Shown here one piece after another: positions 11,501-24,725 of a DNA stretch of 64,000 nucleotides; the first letter of the stretch is position 1; every line of letters starts with the position of its first letter. Origin of the DNA: Orthonyx spaldingii (Eukaryota > Chordata > Aves > Passeriformes > Orthonychidae); assembly GCA_013397795.1 (NCBI GenBank), contig VZTJ01000242.1, forward strand, positions 476,419 to 540,418. The letters run 5' to 3'. Under the pieces are notes generated by a model. The model was not told the DNA's origin. It worked only from the letters and a program-made list of their open reading frames with translations, and did no database searches. A program made the translations under genes and the position numbers.

Positions 11501-14500
11501 TGAAGAGTTTTATTTCTGCTGCTGGTGGCAGAATAATAGTGGTATCATATTATTGCTAGTTTTCAACACATGCTTTCCTACAGATGGTGGAGATTAACAC
11601 TGCAGTGCCTGTTGTTTGAGCTGCAGTGCTGAAAACAAAAGCTTTGCCACAGCTGCTTCAGCCGCAGTGAGGCAAGGGCCCCTGGGAACCTCTGGCAGGA
11701 TCTGGTCTCTGTGCATCACTGGACAAGAACAGAAGTTTATGAACAATATTCATTTGTTTAATTATGACAGCTGGTTGTTGTCAGTGGTCCCTTGCAGATC
11801 ACACACGTTTAAACTTAATCAGAAAGAGCTCCTGCCCTTTCTTTTGTTTTTTACCTAAATATTTTGCTGAGCTCTATAGGAGGTAGGGAAGGTCTTTAAC
11901 TAATGTTTTCTATTATATGCATTGATTGTGTGGTCAGAAACCTCAAGTGCCATAAGCAAGTGGATCCTAAACATTTTGGGCTAAATTGGTTCTCTGATAC
12001 ATTTTTGGAAGTATCCAAAATTCCGATTGACATTAGAGTGTGTTTCTGTACTGAAATAAGCAGCAAAACTTGCATTGACTATCACTGACACAAGAACAGC
12101 CCCTGAAGCTATTGTTGTAGTTCAGCCTAAATTGCATTGGAAAGTTGTTTGGGATATTTCAGTGAATATTCTGAAATAATATTTCTCCCTTGGCATCTGT
12201 TAAATTGCATAGCTGAAAGTTTCAGTATGTATGTGTACTCACTTTTAGATCAGATATTTTGGTCCACTTCATGCACATTTCAAAATGCATCCTTATAAAG
12301 TGTAGTAATGCTTCAACAGTAATCAAGATAAGATGGAATAGTAACGAAATGCAAATTCTTTTGACTAGAGAAGTGAAACCTTTCCATTAACAGTGAACCG
12401 AAGATTACAGTGGAAATGAGTATGTGTGGAAATGACTGTAGTGGATGTTGAAGCCTTCTTGGGATTCATTTTATTATTTAGTTTGAATTAAAAACAAAAC
12501 AAAACACAATGAAGTTTATTTAGGGAGTATTTTCCAGATTTTTGATAAGGTTGAAGTTGCAAACTCTCAGGTGATGAAATTTTTTTTCAAAACCACAGTT
12601 AGATAAGAAAAGCAATACCCTTACAAGCAGTGATTGGATCTTTTTCTGAAGATTAAGGCAGTGGTATCAAGCTGGTAAATACATATTTCAAGAGATCCTG
12701 GGGGCGAATTAAAGTAGGTATAAATCTTAGCAAAAATACCAACATTTGAGAACAAAGATGCAACCTAAACACACAACATAGAAGAAAATAGTAGCTTTTC
12801 TGATTATCTTTTCCAAACATTTTTGCTGGAAGCTTCAGGACTTCTGAATGGGTATGGATATCTGGACATTTGAGCCTTTTTACTTGTCCAGTTTCTTGTT
12901 AAGAAGTTGTAGGAGGAAGAGGGTGAGTGATTCATAGGTGTCTTTGAAAATCTTTCTGGTTTTTTTGCTAAAAGAATGAAAATCAGGAGTGGTCTGCAGG
13001 TCCAATGGCTGGGCACCGTAAAGTTATTATGAACATCTTGACTTTCAGGTAATTTATTGCTACAACACGTTGTGTGATTCACATAGGTTTGTGGTGAGTA
13101 GCTGGTACTGGACTTGTGACATTCTCTCTTCTTCAGCAAGACCTGCTGCTGTCATGGAGAACCTTGTAGGAGACTACTTTCTCCCCACCCTTCAGTGACT
13201 GTGGATATACCTTCAATAACACCAGAAACCTACATAAAACATAAAACTGAAAAGAGTATCAAAATACTTCTTTCTTCCCAATGCACAGAAAAAGCATACA
13301 GTAGCTTGATAGATGCTATGCTTGAGTATCTCTGTTCAGCTGGAGTGAGGTTTTGTCCAATTGTGGTAAATACGGGTTTTGTCTCTGGCTTGGAGCCACA
13401 TTTTCAATCCTTTAATTTACTTGGGATTTTCTTTTGGCAGGACGGGATGTTCTGCTCTGTCTGTGAAAATGTCTTACTTTATTGACAAGTTATGAAGGTC
13501 AAGAGAAACACTCAGTTAGGTTTGCATTCAGAGACATCATCAGAAGATGAATAGCAAGGACCCAAGGGAATAGAAGTAGTCCATTTACAAATGCAAATCA
13601 AATTTAAACCTTCTTCATGTTTTTAACAATAAGTGGTCATGCTTTTAATTTTCAATTCTCACCTCTTTTCATATATAATTTCAGTTCTAGGAGGCTAATT
13701 TTCTGCTTGTTTCTGAAAATGTTGTCCAGATATAGACTAAGGTATAATCTCTTTACAGATGCAGTCTGAATGGATACTTTTGTCCTGCTGGTGATTTGTT
13801 GTAGTGATTTTGATCACTAATGCTTCTGATTGGATCCACTGACTTTGAGATTTAAATACGAATGCAAAGTTATATGTGTGGTATAATGCTATCTTAACTG
13901 CATATCCTTTCCTAACTCTGAGTCCCAGGAGACCTCTCAGCTAAAAAAATGTGTTGTCATCTTTTAATCTCACTGTTACTGGCAGAATAAGTTTACTCAT
14001 ACCTCAGAGTTGCCGGTGTTTCTTAAACTGACATTATAAGATACTTACTTATAGTAGACATTTATAAAAGATAAAAGGTAGTGATAAAAACCTGTACTTT
14101 TCTTTAAAACTTCCTCTGATTGGAGGCATTTGCTATTTCTGCATCTCTCAAGAAATTTAATATTTGCTTTAGTAATACAGAGTAAATATTGACTGCTGTA
14201 TTGTGGTATTGATTTATTAAATCTTTTTGATATTAACCTATCTAACTGTTAGGCATTACTTTGTACCCTGAGAAAGGTCTCCTGACCATGGTCCAATTGT
14301 AACCACCTTTTGGCACTCTTAATAAAAGTTTACTCTGTGTACAATTTCTCTCCACAAGTTAATCTAGTATGATGGTTTAGTGGCAGATGAACTTTAAAAT
14401 GGTGCTGTATCTCCACTACTTTTCAGTTTTGTTTTTTTCAGCATGGCTTTAACTGAAAAGATCATGTTTTCACATTTATAGGCATATTTCAGTTTATTTC

Positions 14501-16418
14501 AGTTTTTTTCATGTTTTCTTTTTTTTTTTTTACTAGCAAAACACTGATGCTTAAAACAGCTTTTTATTTCTAATATATATTGCAAAGTGGCAATTTATTA
14601 TCCAGAATGCTAAATAATGTTTAGTAACCTGTCAGCAGATAATGATAACAATTCATGTAACATACAGAGAACTATGCAGATGATTGCATAATGGAAAATG
14701 CTTTAGCTTCCCTGTGTCATTTAGCACAGGCAAAACATATGCAGATGATAAAAGTTTTATTAAATGTAATACATTTACTGAAACATTAACATACAGGTAT
14801 AGAAGCAGGAGAAATAGATGTAGAGTTTTTATTTATGCAGAAGAAAATGAGTTATCGATAACTAGAATCTCTACTCTGCAGGCAGGTGTTTGATAACCTT
14901 AATTTCTCATTGTATATAGAACAGGTTATCTGTAGCTCAAGACCAATGTTGTAAATCTGAGTTTGCTTGCTTTTTTAAGGTTCCAATTTTCAAGGTGGTT
15001 TTATATCTGTTTTCCTGGCAAATAGGCTAGTTTCATTTCTTATATTTTGTGACAGTCTGTTGTTCTCTTATAAATCTGGTATTTTTCTCAAGGAGAATAA
15101 AATAGCCTTGTTCTTTTTACTTTGAGCATAGTGTTTGCCTTAAAGTAATAGATTGCATTTTTTTCCTCAAGTATAGGTCAGATAGGCCTTTTGTTTTAGT
15201 AAGCTGAAGTCTTTGTCCTGGAAAGTGAACAGTCTGTCTTCATCCAGCCAAGCAAAGACTCCTTCTGAAGTTTCTTTGCTGACAGAGATGTGTGTGTTTA
15301 CATGTCACTGAAATTTCATTCACTGTTCTACAAAAAACATACTGGTGGGTAAATTTGGGGTGGGGAGCTGTCTGTCATTGTTACAATGAAATTTGAATCA
15401 TGGACCTTTGCATCGTCAGTGTCAGCTTAAGACACAGTTGCACACAGGGGTACATTACTCTAAGTACTTCTAAAAATCTCTTCCAGTTCAGTTTCAAATT
15501 CAAAGAAAAATGACCAAAGTGTATCCAGGCAATTTGCACAGAGAAATCACACTAGAAATTATGTGAATCTGGGTTGGTTTATAGGTGAGATATGAGTTTT
15601 ACTTTCGTACCTATGCAATTTTTACTACCTACATGTTGTAAAACAGAAGGTTTGAAATCAAAGTATTTTAGAAATCATCATGAAATAGAATGCTGGGGTT
15701 TGTAGGTTCAGACAGTAGCTGTTTATTGGATTGGTATTCTGAAATATTCATCTGGAAGAAACCATAAAAGTGTTGGAGACTGTTAAGGACAGGAAGAGAT
15801 TATTGGTACGGCATGGCCTGAAACCTTGTTAGACGGATGTAACTAAACAATGTGCATTTTATATAGTCCAATTCAAGTCATAGCTTTTCAAACAAGGACT
15901 ATACCTTATGACTGTAGAGCAGGATTTGGAGTAATGTGGAAACAGCGTCTGTAGAAGGAAATCACAGTTCATGAATACCTGCAAAGACGAGCCTTCTTTG
16001 GTGCAGGAAGTAAAATTACATTATTTTGAAATTCTAGTGGTATTTGGGGCTTCTTATCCACAAATATCAGAGTTTCATCTTGCACATGTCTGGTTTTTTG
16101 TGCATGTGAACACTAGAACATTAGACAATAGGAGAGATTTTGGAGAAGAGCTACAAACCCAACTGAACAACTGGAAAAAAGAGTTGCGAGAGTTTCAGTC
16201 TACTGTCTCTACAATGGGCTAAAGATGGTATAATAACTTGCTGTTAGAGGAAGACATCACTTGAGGATTTAAAAGTGAGGCTTTTTACACTTTCTGATTT
16301 TCCCACAAGAATTTTGCATCCTGAGATCTCTGGGACAAGGCCTAGGGGCTATCTGATCTGTGCAGATGTTCATCATTATAGGAAGAAAATTCATGGGGAC
16401 GAAACTCCATTAGACTTC
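5516..16418. other. 11 kb non-coding, repeat-poor stretch
   Basis: About 11 kb of AT-rich DNA with no CR1 copy, LTR or exon that I can recognise. The open frames found here (for example 8785-9135 plus, 11275-11559 plus, 12804-13139 minus) have no domain, biased composition or splice context. Such stretches in bird genomes are typically intron or intergenic DNA. Confidence 0.55.
7466..7501. repeat. TG-rich low-complexity patch
   Basis: Imperfect TG repeats interrupted by GGAG and TTTTGA. Short and of no evident function. Confidence 0.6.
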
Positions 16419-16472
16419 AATATGGCCAGCACTGTAAACACCCAAAATATGGCCAGCAATGTAAAAAGCCCA
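16419..16472 (+). repeat. 27-bp tandem duplication, 2 copies
   Basis: Two imperfect head-to-tail copies with period 27 (aatatggccagcactgtaaa versus aatatggccagcaatgtaaa, each extended by about 7 bases ending ccc(a)). It lies just upstream of the 5' edge of a large CR1 copy and may belong to the element or to its flank. Confidence 0.7.
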
Positions 16473-16494
16473 AAAGGGCTTTTTCAAACATTTT

Positions 16495-18213
16495 AACAAC
16501 AAAAAGAAGATCAAGGATAACACTAGTGTGTTGCTTGATGAGGTCAGTCTCCTCACAAATAGGGACATAGAAACAGAGATTTTTTATACCTTTTTTACCT
16601 CTGTCTTCAACACTGATTATGGACTCTGGGAAGCCCTGTGTTGAAAGGCTGTGACTTGGGGGCATGATAACCTTCCAACTGATCCTGAGTTTGTTCAAGA
16701 CATGCTCCTCCAGCTGGATGTGCATAAATCTATGGGGCCTGATGGGATTCATCCCAGGGTACCAAAAGAGCTGACCGATGTCATTGCAGGACCTCTCTTC
16801 ATTACTTTTCAAGTGACTTTGGAGTCTGGAGAGGTTCCGATCAACTGGAAGCCGGCAAATGTTTCCCAATTTCGAGAAGGGAAAGAAGGAAGACCCTGGT
16901 AATTACAGGCCTGTCGGTCTCAATTCAATGCCTGGTAAAATTATGGAAAAGGTTATTCTGGGAGTAGTTGAAAAACACTTGAGACACAACAGAGTCATTG
17001 GTCATAGCCAGCAAGAGTTCACACCAGGGAAATCCTACTTAACCAACTTAATTTCCTTCGATGACAAGGTCACCCAACTAGTTGACCAAGGGATGCCAGT
17101 AAATCTGGGGCTTGTGGATTTTAGCAGGACTTTGATACTAACCCTCACAATATCCTTCTGGCCATATGCTTAACACACAGCTAGACAAGTCCATAATATG
17201 TTGAGTGAACAATTTACTGACGGGACTGGCTCAGAGTTACATGAGGTTACATCAGGCTGGTGACCAGTCTCCAGTGCTATTCCCCAGGAGTCAATTTTAG
17301 GACCAGTGCTCTTTCATGTTTTTATACTCATAACACAGAAATCAAATGTACATTTATTTGTCAATGATACTAAACTAAGAGCAGCTGTAGAGTCCCTTGA
17401 AGGTAGAGTGACTTTACACAGAGATCTGGATAGACTAGAGGTCTGAGTAATCACCAACCATCTGAAATTTAAGAAGAGCAAGTGCTCTATTCTCTACCTG
17501 TAATGAAGTAATCTTGATTGTATGTACAAACCGGAGGATAAGAGGTTACAAAGCAGCTCCGCAGAAGGATCTGTTTGTGTTGATGACAAGCTGAGTCAGC
17601 AGTGCCCTGGCAGCCAGGAGGGCCAAGCGTGTCCTGGGGTGCATCAGGCACAGCATCGCCAGCTGGGCAAGGGAGGGCATTGTCCCGCTCTGCTCTGCAC
17701 TGGGGTGGCTTCACCTCGAGTTCTGGGGGCAGGTCTGGGTGCCACAATACAAGAAGGGCATCAAACTACTGGAGTGTGTCCAGAGGAGAGCGACTAAGAT
17801 GGTGAAAGATTTCAGGGGCAAAGTATATGAGGAAAAGTTCAAGTCACTTGCTTTCCTCCGCATGAAGAAGAGAAGGCTAAGGAGTAACCCCATCACAGTC
17901 TACAACATCCTCAAGGGGAGCAATGGAAGGAAAATTGCCGTTTTCCTCTGTCTGGTGACCAGTGGTAGGAGACAAAGAAAAGGAATGAAGCCATGTCAGG
18001 GAGGTTCAGATTGAACATTTGGAAAAGTTTCTTCACTGAAAGGGTGTTTGATCACTGAAACAGGCTCCCAAGGTAAGTGATCACAGCAACAAGCCTGGCA
18101 GAGTTCAAGAACTGTCTGAATATAATTTAGCTTTAGGTAGCCCCACAAGAAGCAGGGAGCTGAACATAAAGACCCTTTTGGGCCCCTCTAATCTTGAGAT
18201 ACTCTGTAATTCA
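16495..18213 (+). mobile_element. CR1 LINE, 5'-truncated, long RT segment
   Basis: Sense-strand CR1 with most of the ORF2 reverse transcriptase and the 3' UTR, lacking ORF1 and the endonuclease. In order: the segment before RT at 16495-16640; the RT fingers with a DVHKSMGPDGIHPRVPKEL stretch at about 16717-16776; the KGKKEDPGNYRPVGLN segment at about 16875-16925 (frame changes near here); the region of catalytic motif A at about 17110-17145, heavily decayed; the GVPQGS box, reading xIPQES, at about 17280-17300; and the FADD catalytic box, reading FVND, at about 17358-17369. The RT C-terminal domain follows, with VQRRATKMVK at about 17779-17808. The 3' end loses the consensus near 18190-18213. 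Frameshifts and stops make it inactive. Confidence 0.93.
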
Positions 18214-18860
18214 TCCAGCTATGATCTCAAGGAAAAAGACATTTGCTGAAGTGTAACACCTGATTTTTTTTCAGCATTTCAGATATGTCAAGGTGTTTAC
18301 TTTTTGTTCAGATCTCATGCCATGATACTTGAGTGTCATAAAGGCTCTTTGTAGACCCTTTATGAATGTCTCTGTAAAGACCAGATTGTCCTCTTTTGCC
18401 TTGTCCACAGCTGTAAATGTTACTGATAGTTCTTTCCTGCCACTGTTCTATTGTTACTGTCATATATTTTTGTCATTCATTCTGAAAACAAATGAATTAT
18501 GGAGGACTTGGGATGATGTTGGTGAGGGTACCAGAGTAAAATTAAGAACAGAGAACCTGTTACTATGCTCTGAAGCTAGAGCTTTTGCAAGGACATTTTG
18601 CCAGCTGCCCCTTGAAATTCCATTGGTCTTTCCTCTTGAACTTTCAAGGTCTTTGATCGTTTATGGACTTCTTGAAGTTATGCATGGTCAAGGAGAGTGG
18701 TACTTTGGCTAGAGTCAAAAGGAAAAACTAGAGAGAGACTTTTTTTTCTATCTGCATATCAGGAAACTCAGTGCTTAAACATCCCGGAGAATTAAAGTAA
18801 ACAAGTTATGGCAAAAAACTGCCCATCAAATACTTGAAATAGAATGTTAGTGTTCGAGAC
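18214..18860. other. non-coding stretch with a strong 3' splice-like site
   Basis: No repeat recognised. A pyrimidine tract ending in 'tatcag' at 18740-18762 is a good splice-acceptor candidate just upstream of the exon-like segment at 18861-18987. The 127-codon open frame at 18329-18712 shows no domain. Confidence 0.4.
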
Positions 18861-18987
18861 ATGAAGTGTCTGGGAGAAGACCCACTGAGCAGCAGCTTGG
18901 CCAAGCTCAAAGAGCCAGCTAACTGGGGACTCGACATCCGCCATGGCATTTCTCTGCACTACAGGTTCCCCCTGTTCTTCTGGACAG
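18861..18987 (+). other. candidate exon 1 of an unassigned spliced ORF
   Basis: Speculative. The ATG at 18861 has G at -3, and an in-frame TAG lies shortly upstream (18846-18848), so it would be the first Met. The frame is open for 42 codons and includes NWGLDIRHGISLHYRFPLFF. It ends at a plausible donor (TGGACAG then gtcagt) in phase 1. A strong acceptor at 18761-18762 could make this part of a second exon with a 5' UTR segment. Local GC is higher than in neighbouring DNA. I recognise no family. Its continuation in matching phase at 20485-20598 and 21510-21679 is the main reason to list it. It could easily be chance. Confidence 0.2.
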
Positions 18988-20484
18988 GTCAGTTACTATC
19001 GCTTAGAAGAGAAAAACTAAGTGTATTGCTTTCATTTGTATTTTTGAAGTGCTTGGCTGTAATGGTAAGGAACAGATTAACTTAAATCTTCTTGTCAGGA
19101 AAAAAAAATCTGAACTAGCTTCTGGCTACACTACTTGCAAACTTGCTCTCAGCTTCAAGAGTGACTTCAAACTACATGTTGAACAGCATATCATGGTGCT
19201 GCCAGGATAGCTAAATTCACAAGAAGAAACATCCATCTGTAATTGTGAGAATCAGGGAGTCTAGAAGGTAATGTGTCCTTGTGGTACAGGAATGGCTTCT
19301 TAATTTACAGAGTTGTTGGCTAGTTGTTCTCAGCCTCTCTTCTCTCACCTCCCCAGAGCAGCTCTCTTGTTTTGCTACACCTCAACTAGTTCCTCTTTTT
19401 CTTTTGTGCTGGGGAGTGCCTGGGAAATGGTGTTGCTTGTATTTGAGAAAAAACTGAACTACTAAAACTGATGATTCTCTTTGCTGAAAGACTTGATATT
19501 TTTAGTGAAACTTGCTGTAGTATCCAAGGATGAGCACCTATGGCAATCTCAAATGGTTCATAGTTCCATATGACTGAAACTTAGTATAGAGAAAAGAGTC
19601 TACTTTTGGCAGAGGCTTTTAAATTAAATGGCTTGTGTTCCCTCTGAAAATATAAGTGTAAGGGTCTGATATAAAGAAAAACACCAAGGAACACTTCTGA
19701 TACTTAGACAAGAAAACCTGGCATGTTGGAATCCCACACTTAAAGGAACAAAAGCTAGCCAGTATCATATTTTGAGAAGAATTCTCATGCTTTAATTGTC
19801 TTGATGAGTAGTTCTACTCAGGGGAATGAGTCAAAAGCATCCTACTGAATGGAAGAATAATGAAGGAAGCAGAGTTATGAAAAAGAGACTTTCTGCAAAT
19901 TCCATCCCTTTGCTTTTGTTTGTTAATAGTCAGCACCACTGTTAGGTCTTGAAATAAAGCCTTTCGAATCAATACAGAGAAGTCTTTTGAATTTTTATTC
20001 TCCTGACAATGTTACTTTTGTCCTGATATTGTTTCAGCTCGCTAAATCTGAATTCTTTAACCTTGTCTGTCCAAGAAACATGTTGTGCCTTATAGGTCTT
20101 AATAGCACTTAACAACAAAAGAATGGTTTGTAAATAACAGAACTACTAGATGAGGCCTGCCTCAGCCATGCCATGTCCTTTGACCACCAAAGATAACAGA
20201 GATACACCCACACTGTCAGACTCTCACTTCCTTTGTTTTTGAACATCGTCAGCATCTTTTGTGGCACTTTTTCCACTGCAAATGCCTATGGATGACTAAT
20301 ACGTTGCTAGTTTATGTAATTTCCAGGCTGTAACTGTCTTAATATTGTCTATTAATATGACCTAGTATTCCATCTTGTTTAATTCTTTACATTTCCTCTA
20401 ATTTGAAATTGGGTTACAATGCAGCAGAATATCATGAACAGCAATAACTAAATCTTTTCCTCAGCATTTGCTACATCCCTGCAG

Positions 20485-20598
20485 GCGTTTTTATTAATGG
20501 TTTTGTTCAGTTTGGAGCCCCTTATATTCAGGTTATAATTTACCGCTTGGTGGTGAAGGTACAGCTCAGAGACACATCAGTTAATGAAAGACTCTCTG
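20485..20598 (+). other. candidate exon 2 of an unassigned spliced ORF
   Basis: Speculative. The acceptor 'atccctgcag' ends at 20484 and the donor 'ctctctg/gtaagc' follows 20598. Entered in phase 1, the 114-base segment is open throughout (starts VFINGFVQFGAPYIQVIIYR) and leaves in phase 1. The underlying frame is open for about 80 codons, from 20451 to 20690. It contains no Met at its start. No family recognised. Confidence 0.2.
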
Positions 20599-21509
20599 GT
20601 AAGCAAATCTCCCGGTGTTTTCTAGAAAAGCTTTTGAAGGATACAATAAGAAGAAAGCAAAACTTTTTTTTAACCAGTCACATGTTGTAAGACTGTCCTA
20701 AAAGTGAGAAATGTCTACATAGAGAAAACGAGTGGTTATAGTTGTAGTCAAAAGCACTTCTGATAGCATGATACTGTTGATTGTTATAGGACCAAAGAAG
20801 ATTTATTGTGAACTTGGGAGTAATAAACTGCTCTTTCAACACTGCAAACAGAAAGCTGTGAATAACACTGATCTGCAGAGTATGGAGTCATTTTCTATCA
20901 TATCAGAGTTTGATTACTGTAAAATACTTGACAAACCTTTGGACAACTGTGTTATATAGTTAAGATGCGGCACAGGAGAGGACTTTTACAGGCACCTAAA
21001 CATACAGTTCTGCTTCACTAGTCTTAAACAGTAACATACTGGGACGAAGACACATTTTTTGTTAATCCTTGCGGAAAAGAAAATGATTGCATAATGATGG
21101 CAAAATTTTAAATCATTGCATCCAAATCTGCGCATCTGCCCAAACCCTGAGCACACATGAGAAGCAGGGAGATATCAGGAGGCCCAGTTTATCTCTCTTT
21201 TCAGGAAAAGCTACACGAACAGATCAGGGCTTTTGCCACTTTGCTTTGTGACAATGTTTCATGTTGTCCCTGGCAGGAGTGATGGTGGTCAGTAAGCCTA
21301 CCGCAGTGACACACCTCATGTTGGGTTCCATGTTAAAGACATTACTCATAAACTTCCTTGGGCAAATGCAGTTTTTATATTTGGCATACATCTCAACCCC
21401 AGATGTTCAAATAATTTGAGTTACTTCTCAGGAAAAAAATTCAGTTTTCTGACTCAGTATAAAAATATTTAATTTTTTGTAACTATCTTTTACTTTTGAA
21501 TGTCCCTAG

Positions 21510-21679
21510 ACTATGTTTTTTTAAAGATATTAAAAGAAAGCTGGGCTTCAAGTGTAACCCAAATAAACATAAGACCTGATGCATTAAAGCAGACTAAAAT
21601 TATACTTATAGTAGGACAGAGAGACGTCAAAATTGATTCCCTGTTTAAGAGACTACAAAAAGAGAATCAGAAGGGAAAG
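21510..21679 (+). other. candidate exon 3 of an unassigned spliced ORF
   Basis: Speculative. A T-rich tract ending 'tgtccctag' at 21509 precedes it, and the donor 'gggaaag/gtgaga' follows 21679. Entered in phase 1, it is open for 56 codons (starts DYVFLKILKESWASS, later KIILIVGQRDVKIDSLFKRL) and leaves in phase 0. Base composition is AT-rich, like the surroundings, which argues against strong coding selection. I found no following phase-0 exon. Confidence 0.2.
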
Positions 21680-24600
21680 GTGAGATTCTTTCTAAGTTTA
21701 GAGCATTATTTCTGCTGAAAAAGGCTGCAGGCAGTGTACAGTTGAAAGGAATAGATGCCCGCGGAATGCAATCCTGTTTCACTCCAGATATTCTAGTCAA
21801 TCTTTGTAGGACTAAAGGATTTAAAGAAAGTATTAAGCATGATGGCTTAAGGCAGTTTGGTAAGCTGACTGAAGCTTTCCTCACATAATGCAGAGGAAAC
21901 AGAGCCCAGCTGTAGAGCCTATCTATCCCTTGTTCCTAAGAAGTGAACTTCTATGTGTTAACTTTCAAGAGGCTATTTTAGCTTTTTGGTGTTTTGTGTT
22001 CAAAGCAAGCAGAAAAACTGGGGTTCTTATTAAACTGATTCAGCAACACGATTCTTCATCCCTCTTACGGTCTGTGGTTATAAGAAACACTTTAATGTTT
22101 AGAATCATAATGACAATATTTATGGCAACAACATCTACCTTAATTCTTCTTATACTAATTGGATTATATCAGCTGTAGTCTGGAAGACTAGGATGTGAGA
22201 GCAATATTTGAAAAGAGAAGGCTGAATACCATGCTTAATTTAATTTTATTTTTTAACCTTACCACATATATTATAATTACTGTGTGTTTCTGGCACATCC
22301 TCTAAAGTGTCTGTTGGAATGATTCCTAGTTTCTGCTTAATAAAAAACCAAACTAAACTCCATGATGTTTTCTTGTCCTAAGTTACTTCAAAGTTTTGCT
22401 CCAACTGTTTCAAAATTACCACAAATATGTTGCCCCGCCAGTTAAAATGTATGGCCTGTCAGAGCTCATTTTACAAAGCAGTGGTCTCTTTGCTGTGGCC
22501 CAATTAAACACCTGAATACCTGCTCCATGTTGGCAACTTGGATGCACAAATGTAGTGCACACATTTAAATTCTCTATTGAATCATATCACAGTGTTCTGC
22601 GGGATCAGACTCTAATACACAAGTACTTTTTGCAGATCACATTAGCATCACACAGAGGATACATATGCACAGACAGCTGTGTGAAGGTATCAGCCTTGGC
22701 TTTGGCAAGATATGTATAAAAATTGACATGTTTGCCTACAAAACCTGAACACCAGTTGTTTATTAGACAGCTATGTTTGCTGTTGCGCTGAAAGGGAAGC
22801 AATGTCTCTGAAGTTGATGGCAAAATTCACTTAACTCAGCATTTCACCTGAAGTGTCTTAAGCAGTCTACACTGGCTCTGCTTTTTACTCTCACTGCAAG
22901 CTCCATCTTCATTGAGGAATTAGTAAGCAGCTTGTGTGGAATGACTTTGAAATTTCCCCTTGTGCACCAAAAACGGTGGCTATTTTTTTAACCAAATAAA
23001 TAATTCACAGGAAGTAAGTAATTAAGCGAGTTCATCCTTTTATTTTCTTTTGTTTATATTCCTCACACTTACAGTAGTGACTCTGGCTGCTAATTGAATG
23101 AAAGTGAGCCCATCTGAGTTTCAAACATTGTGTATTAGCTAGGTAGCATTTTGACTGTAGCTGAAGATATTTTGTGCAAGACACTGCTTTGACTCCTTTG
23201 CCTTCACCTGATTCCTACTATTTCCCATAGTTGACAAATTTTTTTGCTCATTAGCTTGCTTCACAAGCATAGCTTATGTCCCACAATGGCTATGCATATT
23301 AGCATTTTCAGTGTGAAAATCTGGGTCAGAAGTGTCACATTTACACTATAGTGAAGGCCTTACCTCCCAGCCCCTGAAGAGCACCAGCTATTAAAGTCCT
23401 GCTGAAAATCACTTTTGATCAATCTACAAAGTCAAATATATCTATGCAAATTTATTTGTACTCTGTGTCTGTTTCCATGAAATATTTACAAGACTTTGAA
23501 ATTCACTGTCTGTAAGTATTAGCCGTAGTAAACAAATCATTCCAGTATTCAGGGAAAGCCACCCCAAAAGGGAAGCAAGCAGTTTTTGAAGTAATTCCGG
23601 TTCATTTGGGTGAAAGACTCAAGACAAAAAGGAATTTGTTTAATATGCACCTTTTCAGTCTGTCAGTCTTGCAGAATGTTTCCTATACAGAGTTTGAGAG
23701 CCTGTGACCAAACTAGGAAACACACCAGATAAATTCACAGGTTCCTCACCTGCTAGGGCTGGTTTTTTCTACACCTCCTGTAGTCTCAGCATTTTTTTGC
23801 CACAGAATTCTTCAGCTGACAAGAGAAATTAAACTGACAGTAAACAAAGAGTGGAGATAATTGCTGCCTGCTGCTTCCACAGTGCAAACAGGAAAAGATC
23901 AAAAGCAGCCCTGTGATAGCAAAGACTATTGTTTCCCGTGTTTGGTAGGACCATAGAGGGAAAGGAACCTTGCTTTACTCCAAATAATCACATGAGAGGT
24001 AGGTGACTGCTGACTTGAAATATTTTCCGTCACAGACCTCTTTGGATAGGAACATGAATGCTACACACCTACCCACTGTTCCTGCCATAAGGTCGAAGTT
24101 GGATTAATAGCTTTTCTACAGCTGATGAAGTGTCACTATCCAGGTGTATTCCTGGAAGAACTAAAGCTCAGTCGTGTCTGATTGCTAATCTAACCTGTTT
24201 CCCTTCTTTAAATGTAGCCTGCTGCTTCTCAAAGTTCCAGATAACTGAGTGGAGATGGCACTGATGGACTGGATTTTTTATTAAGCAGGAAGGCTGTCTG
24301 AGTCAAGTCTCAAGCAAAGAAAACAAAAGCCATTGTTGCTATTCGGCAGTTTCTGCTAGAAAGAGCAGTGGAATGGACTGACACTTGCAAACGGTATTTA
24401 AAGTAAATGCACATCTTGCCTATGTACCTTCAGCTAAGGAAAGAGGTAATTGAATGAATCAGTGGGGATGCCTAGGAAGAGCCTGGCTTTCCCCATTCCT
24501 TCCTCATAGAGGGCCAAGAAGTGCCTCTAGTTGTTACCAGGGACACAAATCAAATTGTACCTGAAATAGCACCTAGATGGTGAGTCACAGGTAACTGTGC

Positions 24601-24719
24601 CAGGACAGGACTGTGGTCTGACTCTTTCTGAAGCAGTTAATCTCATTCCTAGTAGTCCTTCCCTGTGGTTTGTGAGTTTTGAGGAAGACAGGGAGATGGA
24701 CAGGCTCATATCCAAGGTC
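21680..24719. other. non-coding stretch, no gene seen
   Basis: AT-rich DNA with only short domain-free open frames, for example 21888-22178 plus. No CR1 or other repeat signature recognised before the LTR target-site duplication at 24720. Confidence 0.5.
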
Positions 24720-24725
24720 CTACCT
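24720..24725. repeat. target-site duplication, LTR left copy
   Basis: CTACCT immediately left of the LTR, repeated exactly at 25100-25105. A 6-bp duplication fits integration by class II (alpha/beta-like) avian retroviral elements. Confidence 0.85.
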
